Below, piece after piece: positions 1 to 8,279 of a DNA stretch of 64,000 nt. Within the stretch, counting starts at the first letter, position 1. Each line of letters opens with the position of its first letter. The position numbers and the translations under genes are program-made. The DNA is from Acuticoccus sp. I52.16.1 (GTDB lineage Bacteria; Pseudomonadota; Alphaproteobacteria; Rhizobiales; Amorphaceae), in contig NZ_CP094828.1 of NCBI RefSeq assembly GCF_022865125.1, forward strand, positions 2,108,001 to 2,172,000. The letters run 5' to 3'. The notes below the pieces were generated by a model. That model did not search any database and was not told the DNA's origin. It saw only the letters and a program-made list of their open reading frames with translations.

Positions 1-1691
1 TCGCCGTCGAGCTGGAGCCGCAGGATGCCGGCGCGCGAACTCACCCGGCCGGCCATCCGCCGCAAGCGGTCCAACACCTCGTGGCTGCGCAGCTGCGCGC
101 GCGTCAGCGGCACCAGGCAGGCCGGCAGCCGGCCCCGCCCGTCCCCCCACAGCAGCCCCAGGTCGTGTTCCAGCAGCTCCAGCATCGCAGCCGCCATCTG
201 CGGGACGATCGCCCGGTCGGTGTCGCCCGGCACCTCGCCGGGGAGCGTGCCCAGCTCGGCGAGGCGCCCCTCGTCGTACCAGCGCGCCGTGACGTCCACC
301 GCGACGACCTCGCCGCTCATCAGATCGACGATGGGCTGGTAGAGGTTCAGCACCTCCCCCGCCTCGATCGCCCGGCGGATCTTCTTGCGGCGGGTGGCGC
401 GCCCCTCGTGCTCGACCAGCAGTTCGGCCTGGTAGCGCGTCGCGCCGACGGTATGGTCCGCCTTGGTGTGGAAGAGAGCGAGATCGGCGGCGCGGTAGAG
501 CGCGGCGGAATTCTCCGCGTCCGTCGGAAAGGCGGCCGCGCCGATCGAGAACTCCACCGCCATCGCCCCGCCGCGGTAGTCGAAACTCACCTTGCGCACG
601 TTGGCGAGGCGCTCGACCAGGCGGCCGATATCGTCCGGATTGTCGAGTTCCGGCACGACGATGGCGAATTCGTCCCCGCCCAGCCGCGCCAGCAGGTCGC
701 CGCCGCGCAGGTTGGACGCCAGCGTCGCCGCCACGGCCTTCAGCGCCTCGTCGCCCGCCTCGTGGCCGTGGCAGTCGTTGATGGACTTGAAGTCGTCGAG
801 GTCCACGAGCAGGAGGCCGACGGCATGGCCGGTGCGGATGGCGCTGGCGATGTCCCGGTCGAGGCGCTGCTGCCAGTGGAAGCGGTTGGACACGCCCGTC
901 AGCGCGTCGATGTTGGCGGCCGTCCAGAGCCGCATCTGGGTCTCCCGCTCCTCGGTGATGTCCTGGTAGAAGCCGAAGATGATGTCGTTCCCGTCCGCGT
1001 CGGTGGTGAAGTAGCCGATGGAGCGGACGATACGGGGCGTCCCGTCGGCGCAGCGGAAGGGAAGCGCGAAGCTGTAACCGGACCGCTCCGACACCGCGCG
1101 GGCGACGTTGCTCATCACCACGTCGCGCACGTCCGGCTCGAAGTAGCGCACCGCCTCGTCGATCGTCGGAGCCTCGGAGCCCGGCGGCAGGCCGTGGATG
1201 CGGTAGGTCTCGTCCGAGAAGCTCACCTTGTTGTCATCGAGATTGAGCTGCCAAAAGCCGATGCCGACCGACGTTTCCACCCCGGAGAGCACGGTATTGC
1301 GGATCTCGAGCGCATTGACGGCGGCGTTGAGCGCCTTCGACTCGCGCAGGACGTCGAACACGGTTTCGGCGCTCGCCTGGGCGGCCGGGGCGTTCGCGGC
1401 GTCGCCCGCGCCGCGCATCAGGAGGATCGGGTCGTCTTCGGCGCGGCGGTCGCACAGGGCGGTCCACGGTGCGTCGATGCCGATCGGGGCGATCGCGCCG
1501 GGCGGCAGATCACGAACGGCGGCGATGCAGCGTGTCACGAGGCTGTCGGTCGCGGCGTCCAGGTCGCGGCCCTCGAAGGTGCCGGAGGCGATGCGGCTGC
1601 CGCACTGCGGCCACACCAGGACCACATCGTCGAGGCCCCCTGCCCAGCGCGCCAGGCGGATCAGGCGTCGCTTCTGCTCCAGAGATTTCAC
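1..1691 (-). CDS. PAS-GGDEF-(degenerate EAL) protein, C-terminus cut by window edge
   Basis: Cyclic-di-GMP signalling protein; 563 residues are visible and the reading frame runs off the left edge. An N-terminal region of about 130 residues has no clear assignment. A PAS-type fold follows at about 130-240 (FWQLNLDD, then FGFYQDITEERE). The GGDEF domain spans about 245-405, with an intact LARLGGDEFAIVV motif at about 335-346 and an RGGD inhibitory site five residues before it, so diguanylate cyclase activity is plausible. The EAL domain starts at about 420 with LNLYQPIVDL, but the EAL signature reads DVT (bases 288-296) and the metal-binding Asn of the usual NLS motif is Pro (LVPLT, bases 108-110). 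Phosphodiesterase activity is therefore unlikely; the domain may be a sensor. GTG start chosen because AAAGG lies just upstream. Confidence 0.85.
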   Translation of the reverse strand, partial: MKSLEQKRRLIRLARWAGGLDDVVLVWPQCGSRIASGTFEGRDLDAATDSLVTRCIAAVRDLPPGAIAPIGIDAPWTALCDRRAEDDPILLMRGAGDAANAPAAQASAETVFDVLRESKALNAAVNALEIRNTVLSGVETSVGIGFWQLNLDDNKVSFSDETYRIHGLPPGSEAPTIDEAVRYFEPDVRDVVMSNVARAVSERSGYSFALPFRCADGTPRIVRSIGYFTTDADGNDIIFGFYQDITEERETQMRLWTAANIDALTGVSNRFHWQQRLDRDIASAIRTGHAVGLLLVDLDDFKSINDCHGHEAGDEALKAVAATLASNLRGGDLLARLGGDEFAIVVPELDNPDDIGRLVERLANVRKVSFDYRGGAMAVEFSIGAAAFPTDAENSAALYRAADLALFHTKADHTVGATRYQAELLVEHEGRATRRKKIRRAIEAGEVLNLYQPIVDLMSGEVVAVDVTARWYDEGRLAELGTLPGEVPGDTDRAIVPQMAAAMLELLEHDLGLLWGDGRGRLPACLVPLTRAQLRSHEVLDRLRRMAGRVSSRAGILRLQLDG

Positions 1692-1850
1692 GGTGTGCCT
1701 TTCACACGGGCCGAACGGTCGATTTCCCGCCGACGGAGCATGCGAATGCCCCCGTCTGTGCTCAAAAGCACAACGCGCGCCATCGGCGGCGACTATGTTC
1801 ACATTTGTAACATCGCCGTGGTTTAATCACGGCACGAAAATAGGTCAGCC

Positions 1851-1910
1851 ATGAACGACGAAGAGATGCAACGCCAAGGTTGCATCGTATGTAAACGCCA
1901 GGCGGCCTAG
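1851..1910 (+). CDS. Possible 19-residue leader peptide
   Basis: ATG at 1851, stop TAG at 1908-1910. The peptide reads MNDEEMQRQGCIVCKRQAA. An AGG lies about seven bases before the ATG. It contains a CxxC pair and lies 80 bases ahead of the secretion operon, so it could be a leader peptide. It overlaps two inverted repeats, and its length gives no statistical support. Pure chance is a serious alternative. Confidence 0.2.
   Translation: MNDEEMQRQGCIVCKRQAA
1865..1886. promoter_or_regulatory. Perfect 8-bp inverted repeat
   Basis: GATGCAAC and GTTGCATC are separated by six bases (GCCAAG). This is either a dimeric repressor operator or an RNA hairpin in the leader of the secretion operon. The spacing and A+T-richer context favour a protein-binding site. 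Confidence 0.4.
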
Positions 1911-1917
1911 CGCCTGG
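1898..1917 (+). promoter_or_regulatory. Leader stem-loop before the secretion operon
   Basis: CCAGGCG and CGCCTGG form a 7-bp stem with a six-base loop, 74 bases before the ATG of the ABC transporter. No T run follows, so it is not a standard terminator. It could be a leader structure. Confidence 0.3.
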
Positions 1918-1990
1918 GCACGTCGCGCGCTAGGGTCGCGCGGATCGTTCCCACATCACCAGCACGGAATTGCGAGGGGCCTGTCGCCCA

Positions 1991-3814
1991 ATGTCGTCGA
2001 ACATTCTTGCCAACGCCATAGCGGCGACCCGGCGGACTTTCATCACGGTTGCCGCATTCAGTTGCGTGGTCAACCTGCTGATGCTGACCGGCCCGCTCTT
2101 CATGCTGCAGATCTACGATCGCGTCCTGACGAGCCGGTCGGTCCCGACCCTGATCGCGCTGACCGGCCTCGTGGTCTTCCTCTACTGTTTCATGGGCATC
2201 ATCGATCTGGTGCGCTACCGGATCCTGACCCGCGTCGGCCATCGGTTCGATGACGCGGTCGGCCGCTCGGCCTTCCTGTCGCAGGTGTCCGCGCCGGTGA
2301 AGTCCGGTCCGCTGGCCGCCAAGTCCGAGCCGGTGCGCGACGTCGACCAGCTGCGCCAGTTCTTCTCCTCGCCCGGCGTGACGGCCCTGTTCGACATGCC
2401 GTGGATGCCGATCTACATCGCCATCGTCTTCGCGATCCACCCGCTGCTGGGCATGCTGGCGCTCCTCGGCGCCTTCGTCCTCTTCGCCATCGCCCTCGTG
2501 ACCGACCGCGCCGCCCGCCCGCTCATCAAGCAGAGCGGCGAGTTCTCGGCGCAGCGCAATTCGGTCGTCAGCTCCGGCCGGCGCAACGCCGAGGTGCTGC
2601 ACGGCATGGGCATGCTGTCGGCCGTCGGCACCGTGTGGGACAACGTGAACGACCGGTTCCTGGCCGCCAACGCCCGCGCCGCCGACGTGATCGGCATGTC
2701 GACCGTGGCCTCGAAAGTGTTCCGCCTGTTCCTGCAATCCGCGGTGCTGGCGCTCGGCGCCTTCCTCGCGATCCAGCAGATCATCTCGCCCGGCGCCATG
2801 ATCGCCTCCTCCATCATCATGGCCCGCGGCCTGCAACCGGTCGAGATGGCGGTGCAGAACTGGCGCGGCATGCTGGCCGCGCAGCAGGCCTACCGCCGCC
2901 TCAAGGCCCTGTTCGAGCGGCCGGACGAGATCGAGCCGATCGACCTTCCCGCTCCGCGCCGCGACCTGACGCTCGACGGCGTCACCGTGCTGCCCCCCGG
3001 CTCGCGCACGCCGACCCTGGTGGACATCCGCTTCCAGGTGAAGGCGGGCACCGCGCTCGGCATCATCGGCCAGTCCGGCTCCGGCAAGTCGACCCTGGCG
3101 CGGGCGCTGGTGGGCGTGTGGCCGGCGGTCCGCGGCAACGTCGCCCTCGACGGCGCGCCGCTGCCGCAGTGGAAGCCCGATTCGCTGGGCCGGCACCTCG
3201 GCTACCTGCCGCAGGACGTCGAGCTGTTCGAGGGCACGATCGCCCAGAACATCGCCCGCTTCGACCCCGACGCCGAGGACGAGAAGGTCATCGCCGCGGC
3301 CAAGATCGCCGGCTGCCACGACCTGGTGCTCTCCTTCAAGGACGGCTACTCCACCGCCATCGGCGACCAGGGCGCGACGCTCTCGGCCGGCCAGCGCCAG
3401 CGGATCGCCCTCGCCCGCGCGCTCTACAACGACCCGTTCCTGATCGTCCTCGACGAGCCGAACTCCAACCTCGACGGTTACGGCGACTCGGCGCTCAACC
3501 GGGCGATCACGATTTCCAAGCAGCGCGGCGCGATCATCATCGTGGTCGCGCACCGCCCGTCCGCCCTCTCGGCGACCGACAAGCTGTGCCTGATCGAGAA
3601 CGGCCGCATGGCCGACTTCGGCGACCGCGACGAGGTGCTGAAGAAGGTGATGCGCCGCGAGAAGGTCGACAACGTGCGGCCGACGCCGCAGCTCCAGGGC
3701 ACGGCGACCGCGCGGCAGACCGCGCAGACGCACCACTCCGCGCAACCCGCACAGCAGGACGACGCCGGGGCCGACACCCCGCCGCGCCAGGCCTCCACGA
3801 GCAACAAAGCGTAA
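1991..3814 (+). CDS. Type I secretion system permease/ATPase (PrtD/HlyB family)
   Basis: Inner-membrane ABC exporter that energises one-step secretion of a C-terminal-signal protein. The first 300 residues form the six-helix exporter domain (GPLFMLQIYDRVLTSRSVPT is typical of PrtD). The ATPase follows, with Walker A GQSGSGKST at about 358-366, signature LSAGQRQR at about 463 and Walker B LIVLDEPNSNLD at about 482. The last 60 residues are a low-complexity Gln/Thr/Ala tail. ATG 1991 is preferred over the in-frame TTG at 1970 because GAGGGG lies 11 bases before it and family proteins start close to this point. The HlyD adaptor follows after 21 bases. No TolC gene or substrate is adjacent. Confidence 0.93.
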   Translation: MSSNILANAIAATRRTFITVAAFSCVVNLLMLTGPLFMLQIYDRVLTSRSVPTLIALTGLVVFLYCFMGIIDLVRYRILTRVGHRFDDAVGRSAFLSQVSAPVKSGPLAAKSEPVRDVDQLRQFFSSPGVTALFDMPWMPIYIAIVFAIHPLLGMLALLGAFVLFAIALVTDRAARPLIKQSGEFSAQRNSVVSSGRRNAEVLHGMGMLSAVGTVWDNVNDRFLAANARAADVIGMSTVASKVFRLFLQSAVLALGAFLAIQQIISPGAMIASSIIMARGLQPVEMAVQNWRGMLAAQQAYRRLKALFERPDEIEPIDLPAPRRDLTLDGVTVLPPGSRTPTLVDIRFQVKAGTALGIIGQSGSGKSTLARALVGVWPAVRGNVALDGAPLPQWKPDSLGRHLGYLPQDVELFEGTIAQNIARFDPDAEDEKVIAAAKIAGCHDLVLSFKDGYSTAIGDQGATLSAGQRQRIALARALYNDPFLIVLDEPNSNLDGYGDSALNRAITISKQRGAIIIVVAHRPSALSATDKLCLIENGRMADFGDRDEVLKKVMRREKVDNVRPTPQLQGTATARQTAQTHHSAQPAQQDDAGADTPPRQASTSNKA

Positions 3815-3835
3815 CCCGCGAAGGGATCCAGTCCG

Positions 3836-5176
3836 ATGGCGCTTCCCGTCAAAAAAGGGACGACGGCTTCCACGGCGAAGCCCAAGTTCTCCTCCTCGAT
3901 CCGCTCGTATGTGATCGGTGGCACCGTGGCCTGTTTCGCGCTGCTGTTCGGCTTCGGTGGCTGGGCGGCGACGGCCAAACTCGCCTCCGCCGTCATCGCC
4001 GGCGGCACCGTGGTCGTCGCCAGCAACGTCAAGCAGGTGCAGCACCCGGACGGCGGCATCGTCGGCGAGATCAACGTGGCCGACGGCGACCGTGTGGAGG
4101 CCGGCCAGCTGCTGCTGCGGCTCGACGAGACGCTGGTCGCCGCCAACCGCGCTCTGGTCGACGGGCAGATCGTCGCCATGGAGGCGCGCCTCGCCCGTCT
4201 TCAGGCCGAGCGTGACGACTCCGAGACCATCCCCGCGCCCGAAGAGCTGGCCCAGCGCATGAACGAGCCGCTGGTGAAGCGCGCGATGGCCTCCGAGCAC
4301 AAGGTCTTCCAGGCCCGCAAGGACACGATCGCCGGGCAGACCGACCGGCTGAACGAGCGCACCAAGCAGCTCGAGCAGCAGATCGAGGGCCTGCGAGCGC
4401 AGCAGAAGGCGAAGGAAGACGAGATCACCCTGATCGACGAGGAACTCGAAGTTCTGGGCGGGCTCTACGATCGCGGCCGCACGACGCGTGACAAGATCGT
4501 CAATCTGCGGCGCAACCGGACGCGGCTGGAGGGCGAGCGCGGCGAGCTGGTGAGCCAGATCGCCATCGCCGAGGGCAAGATCAACGAGACCGAGCTCGAA
4601 GTGCTGCAGCTCACCACCGACCGGCGCGAGAAGACCTTCTCCGAGATCACCGAGCTGGAACCGGAGCTCGCCAACCTGAAGGAGCGGCGCATCGCCGCCG
4701 ACTTCCAGCTCAAGCGGATGGACATCCGCTCGCCGGCCGACGGCACGGTGTTCGAGCTGGAGGTGCATACGGTCGGCGGCGTGGTGCAGCCGGCGCAGAC
4801 GATCATGCAGATCGTCCCGCAGGCCGACAAGCTGGTGATCGAATCGCGCATCGCCACGACCGATGTCGACAAGGTCGCCATCGGCCAGGAGGCGACGGTC
4901 ATTCTCTCCGCGTTCGACTACAAGACCACCCCGCAGCTGAAAGGCGAGGTATCGTTCGTGGCCGCCGAGGCGAGCTTCGACGAAGTGCTGAACACGACGT
5001 TCTACGCCGTGCGCATCTCCCTGCAGGAGGGCGAGCTGGACCGGCTGCCGGAGGACCTGGTGCTGATGCCCGGCATGCCGGCCGAGATCTACATCTCCAC
5101 CGGCGGGCAGACCGTGGTCGAATATCTGACCAAGCCGCTGACGCAGCAGATCCGCCGCGCCTGGCGCGAGAGCTGA
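3836..5176 (+). CDS. Type I secretion membrane fusion protein (HlyD/PrtE family)
   Basis: Periplasmic adaptor that links the ABC exporter encoded just upstream to an outer-membrane channel. 446 residues: a short cytoplasmic N-terminus, one transmembrane helix at about 25-45, the first lipoyl half (VQHPDGGIVGEINVADGD), a long charged coiled coil at about 100-285 rich in Glu/Arg/Gln, the second lipoyl half (DIRSPADGTVFEL) and a beta-barrel C-terminus ending near residue 446. Length and order match the family. It is co-transcribed with the ABC gene and ends before a shared hairpin. Confidence 0.94.
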   Translation: MALPVKKGTTASTAKPKFSSSIRSYVIGGTVACFALLFGFGGWAATAKLASAVIAGGTVVVASNVKQVQHPDGGIVGEINVADGDRVEAGQLLLRLDETLVAANRALVDGQIVAMEARLARLQAERDDSETIPAPEELAQRMNEPLVKRAMASEHKVFQARKDTIAGQTDRLNERTKQLEQQIEGLRAQQKAKEDEITLIDEELEVLGGLYDRGRTTRDKIVNLRRNRTRLEGERGELVSQIAIAEGKINETELEVLQLTTDRREKTFSEITELEPELANLKERRIAADFQLKRMDIRSPADGTVFELEVHTVGGVVQPAQTIMQIVPQADKLVIESRIATTDVDKVAIGQEATVILSAFDYKTTPQLKGEVSFVAAEASFDEVLNTTFYAVRISLQEGELDRLPEDLVLMPGMPAEIYISTGGQTVVEYLTKPLTQQIRRAWRES

Positions 5177-5216
5177 CCGGCGGCCCCCTCCGGGCCTCGC
5201 TGGCGCCTGACGATCG

Positions 5217-5252
5217 AAGGAAGCGGCCGGGTGCCTACTCGGCCGCTTCCTT
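5217..5252. terminator. Bidirectional terminator hairpin
   Basis: AAGGAAGCGGCCG at 5217-5229 and its exact complement at 5240-5252 make a 13-bp stem with a 10-base loop. It sits between the convergent secretion operon and the antiporter gene, and the antiporter's stop codon (5235-5237) lies in the loop. T-rich bases follow on the plus strand. Confidence 0.75.
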
Positions 5253-7061
5253 GCTTTTGGCGTCGGCGTCCGGGGCGGCGCGCAGCGGGGCCTCGCCCTC
5301 GTCGCCGGGCGCGAGGCGGGTGTAGGGCTCCGGCGTCACCTCCGCCCACTTGCGGTGCCCCTCGACGAGGCCCTCCAGGCGCTGGAACTCCAGCCGCTCC
5401 TCGTCCTGGCGGCGCACCTGCGCCTCGGTCTCGCTGGCGAGGTTCGGCTCCATCCCCAGCCCCACCAACGCGTCGCGGCCGAACCGGATCGCCGCGTCGA
5501 TGGTTTCGCGGCGCTGGTAGTCCACGCCCGCGTCGAACAGCGTCAGGGCATGGCGGCGGTCGAAGGCCCGCACATAGATCTTCGCCTCGGGATACTGCGA
5601 CCGCAGCAGCGCCACGATCGCATTGGTCCGGTCGGGCGGCGACGTGCACACCGCGATGAGCCGGCACCGGTCCGCCCCCACCGATCGCAGGACGTCGAGC
5701 CGCGAGCCCTCGCCGTAGAACACGCGGCTGCCGAAGCGGCGCGCCTCCGTCACGCGGTCGGCGTCATGATCGAGGATGATGGGGCGATAGCCGCCGGCGA
5801 GGAACATCTGCGACACCAGCTGCCCGAAGCGGCCGAAGCCGATGATGAGGACGTCCCCCTCCGCATCGTCGAAGGTCTCGTTCATCGTCGCGGCCGGCTT
5901 CTTGCGGATGAGGAGCGGCGACAGGAAGCGGATGAGGAACGGCGTCGTCACCATCGAGATCGTCACCACGGCGATCAAGAGGCTGGCGTCCTCGGCCGAG
6001 ATCAACCCGCGCCGCTCCGCCGCCGTGTAGAGCACGAAGCCGAACTCGCCGCCTTGCGACAGCAGCAGCCCGGTCTTCGTCGCCGTCGGATGATCGCCGC
6101 CGAAGACGCGCACCAGGACGTAGATCATCCCCGCCTTGAAGACGATCATGCTGACCAGCCCGCCGAGGATCGTCTGCCAGCGCTCCAGCACCAGGTCGAG
6201 GTCGATCGTCATGCCGACGGCGAGGAAGAAGAGGCCCAGCAGCAGGCCGCGGAAGGGCTCGATGTCGGCCTGCAGCTCGTGACGGTAGTTGCTCTCGGCG
6301 AGGAGCACGCCGGCGAGGAAGGCGCCCATCGCCATCGAGAGGCCGACCGACATCATCGCCGTCGCCGAGGCGAGAACGACGAGGAGCGCCGCCGCGGTCA
6401 TGATCTCGGTGCCGCCGAGCCGCGCCAGGATGCGGAACATCGGCGACAGCAGATAGTGGCCGATGAGGATGATCACCGCGACCGCGGAGAGCGCCGTGAC
6501 GATCGAGAAGGCGACCTGCTCCCCCTCCATCGACGGTCCCGGTGCCAGCAGCGCCACCACGATCAGCAGCGGCACGATCGCGAGGTCCTGCATGAGGAGG
6601 ATGGCGAACGACTTCTGGCCGTAGGGCAGACGGATCGCGCCGCGCTCGTCGATCAGCTGCATGACGAGAGCGGTGGAGGACATGGCGAGGCCGAGGCCGG
6701 CGACGAGCGCGGTGCGCCACGATATGCCGATCAACAGCGGGTAGGTCATGATCAGTCCCGCGCACAGCACCACTTGCAACAGGCCGAGGCCGAAGATGTC
6801 CCGCCGCATCGCCCACAACCGGTGCGGGTTCAGCTCCAGCCCGATCAAGAAGAGCAGGAAGACGACGCCCAGTTCCGCGAACTCGACGATCTGCTCCGGC
6901 TGACGCGTGACGCCGATCACCGACGGGCCGAGCAGCACGCCGGCGAACAGGTAGCCCAGCACGGATCCGAGCCCGAGGCGCTTGGCGATCGGCACGAAGA
7001 GGACCGCGGCACCCAGGAAGATGAGCACGGTCAGGTAGGCCGGCGTGTGGTCGCCGTTCAT
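5235..7061 (-). CDS. Monovalent cation:proton antiporter, CPA2/KefB-KefC type
   Basis: Inner-membrane K+(or Na+)/H+ exchanger of 608 residues. About 12 hydrophobic helices fill the first 385 residues, with the CPA2 features ELGVVFLLFLIGLEL and the discontinuous-helix region. A cytosolic RCK/TrkA-N domain follows from about 400 (DVLIIGFGRFGQLVSQMF, a Rossmann nucleotide-binding loop), then a charged C-terminal tail of about 85 residues. This layout matches KefB/KefC glutathione-gated potassium efflux systems, but ligand and ion cannot be read from the sequence. It appears monocistronic; no KefF/KefG-type quinone reductase is next to it. Confidence 0.92.
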   Translation of the reverse strand: MNGDHTPAYLTVLIFLGAAVLFVPIAKRLGLGSVLGYLFAGVLLGPSVIGVTRQPEQIVEFAELGVVFLLFLIGLELNPHRLWAMRRDIFGLGLLQVVLCAGLIMTYPLLIGISWRTALVAGLGLAMSSTALVMQLIDERGAIRLPYGQKSFAILLMQDLAIVPLLIVVALLAPGPSMEGEQVAFSIVTALSAVAVIILIGHYLLSPMFRILARLGGTEIMTAAALLVVLASATAMMSVGLSMAMGAFLAGVLLAESNYRHELQADIEPFRGLLLGLFFLAVGMTIDLDLVLERWQTILGGLVSMIVFKAGMIYVLVRVFGGDHPTATKTGLLLSQGGEFGFVLYTAAERRGLISAEDASLLIAVVTISMVTTPFLIRFLSPLLIRKKPAATMNETFDDAEGDVLIIGFGRFGQLVSQMFLAGGYRPIILDHDADRVTEARRFGSRVFYGEGSRLDVLRSVGADRCRLIAVCTSPPDRTNAIVALLRSQYPEAKIYVRAFDRRHALTLFDAGVDYQRRETIDAAIRFGRDALVGLGMEPNLASETEAQVRRQDEERLEFQRLEGLVEGHRKWAEVTPEPYTRLAPGDEGEAPLRAAPDADAKSKEAAE

Positions 7062-7222
7062 CTGTCACCCTCGTCGTATCGGGCGTCCGCGGGCGGGACC
7101 GCGGCGCTCAGGGGGATGGATCGGTGGTCGGGTCGCAGGCGGCGCGGCGGGTGGCGGCGCGTCGAGCGCGGGTAGCTTATCTGAAGTTGTCGTGCCTTGC
7201 GATCAGGGCGCGCAGGCCGCGA

Positions 7223-8236
7223 TCAGGAGGCGATCTCCTGCGCGACGTCGATCGTGTCGCGCACGCCGATGTCGGCATAGTGGGCGTCGAGGAACGCGCT
7301 GGCCGCCCGCTGGCCGATGTCGTTGAGGTGGCGCAGGAACGACCACTCCCCGTTGAGCTTGGACGAGGACGACAGCGGGATGAGCTCCGCGCTGGCGATG
7401 CGGTGGATGCGCACGCGCATGTACTCCTCCTCGTCGAGCTTGCCCTCGGAGATCAGCCGCTGGACGAAGTGGACCGCGCGCAGCTCCTTGAGCAGCGAGG
7501 AGTTGAAGGTGATCTCGTTGACGCGGTTGACGATGTCCCGCGCCGTGACGGGTGTGTCGCTGCGCTCGATCGGATTGATCTGGACGATGACGGTGTCGGC
7601 GACGTCGGTGTTGTAGAACAGGGGGTAGAGCGGCGGATTGCCCATGAAGCCGCCGTCCCAGTAGGGCGTCCCGTCGATGAAGACCGGGGTGAAGAGTTCC
7701 GGCACGCACGCCGAGGCGAGCAGCGCGTCCACCGTGACCTCCTGCGGCCCGAATATGCGCGCCTTGCCGGTGCGCACGTTGGTCGCGGCGACGAAGAGGC
7801 GGATGTCGTGGCAGGCAGCGACCGCGTCGAGGTCGACATAGGCCTCGATGATCGGCCGCAGCGGGTTGATGTCGAGCGGGTTGGCGAGCGCCGGCGAGAT
7901 GAACCGCGAGGCGAGGTCGAAGGCGAGGTAGGTGGGCGAGGAGTCGAGGCTCCAGTTGCCGAACACGCGATCCATCAGCGTGCGCTGGAAGGGCGAGAAG
8001 CGCGCCGCGTCGGACACGTCCCGCCAGAAGCTATCCAGCGCGGCAACCGCCGCGGTCTCGCCGCCCTTGACGTAGCCCGAGACCATCACCGCGGCGTTCA
8101 TCGCCCCGGCGGAGGTGCCGGTGACGCCGTGGATGTCCACCTTGTCGCTCTCGAGCAGGGTGCGCAGGACACCCCACGTGAAGGCGCCGTGCGCGCCTCC
8201 GCCCTGCAGAGCCAGATTGATCTTCTTACGTCCCAT
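7223..8236 (-). CDS. Patatin-like phospholipase/esterase
   Basis: Ser-Asp dyad lipid hydrolase, 337 residues. The glycine-rich oxyanion loop QGGGAHGAF is at 11-19, the nucleophile elbow GTSAG has Ser42, and the catalytic Asp sits in YWDGGFMGN near residue 190. There is no signal peptide, so a cytosolic enzyme is expected. It lies two genes from 3-hydroxybutyrate dehydrogenase, a neighbourhood seen often in rhizobia. A role in mobilising polyhydroxybutyrate or membrane lipid is an inference from context. Confidence 0.92.
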   Translation of the reverse strand: MGRKKINLALQGGGAHGAFTWGVLRTLLESDKVDIHGVTGTSAGAMNAAVMVSGYVKGGETAAVAALDSFWRDVSDAARFSPFQRTLMDRVFGNWSLDSSPTYLAFDLASRFISPALANPLDINPLRPIIEAYVDLDAVAACHDIRLFVAATNVRTGKARIFGPQEVTVDALLASACVPELFTPVFIDGTPYWDGGFMGNPPLYPLFYNTDVADTVIVQINPIERSDTPVTARDIVNRVNEITFNSSLLKELRAVHFVQRLISEGKLDEEEYMRVRIHRIASAELIPLSSSSKLNGEWSFLRHLNDIGQRAASAFLDAHYADIGVRDTIDVAQEIAS

Positions 8237-8279
8237 CGAATGGTCCCCGAGGCACGCCGGCCGCGAGGGTCCGGGCGTC

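Larger units (their letters stand above)
1692..1990. other. Divergent intergenic region with stem-loops and a mini-ORF
   Basis: About 300 bases separate the GGDEF gene (leftward) from the type I secretion operon (rightward), so both promoters should lie here. It is clearly richer in A+T around 1790-1890 than its flanks. It holds two inverted repeats and a 19-codon reading frame, listed separately. I see no other gene. Confidence 0.6.

Noticed and set aside
81-1826. Long plus-strand open frame over the GGDEF gene
   Set aside because: It has no recognisable domain and is the complement of a clear PAS-GGDEF protein; long antisense frames are expected at this base composition.
1907-4768. 953-codon minus-strand frame opposite the type I secretion genes
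   Set aside because: Arg/Gly/Leu/His-rich low-information sequence without motifs; the plus-strand genes carry complete ABC and HlyD motifs.
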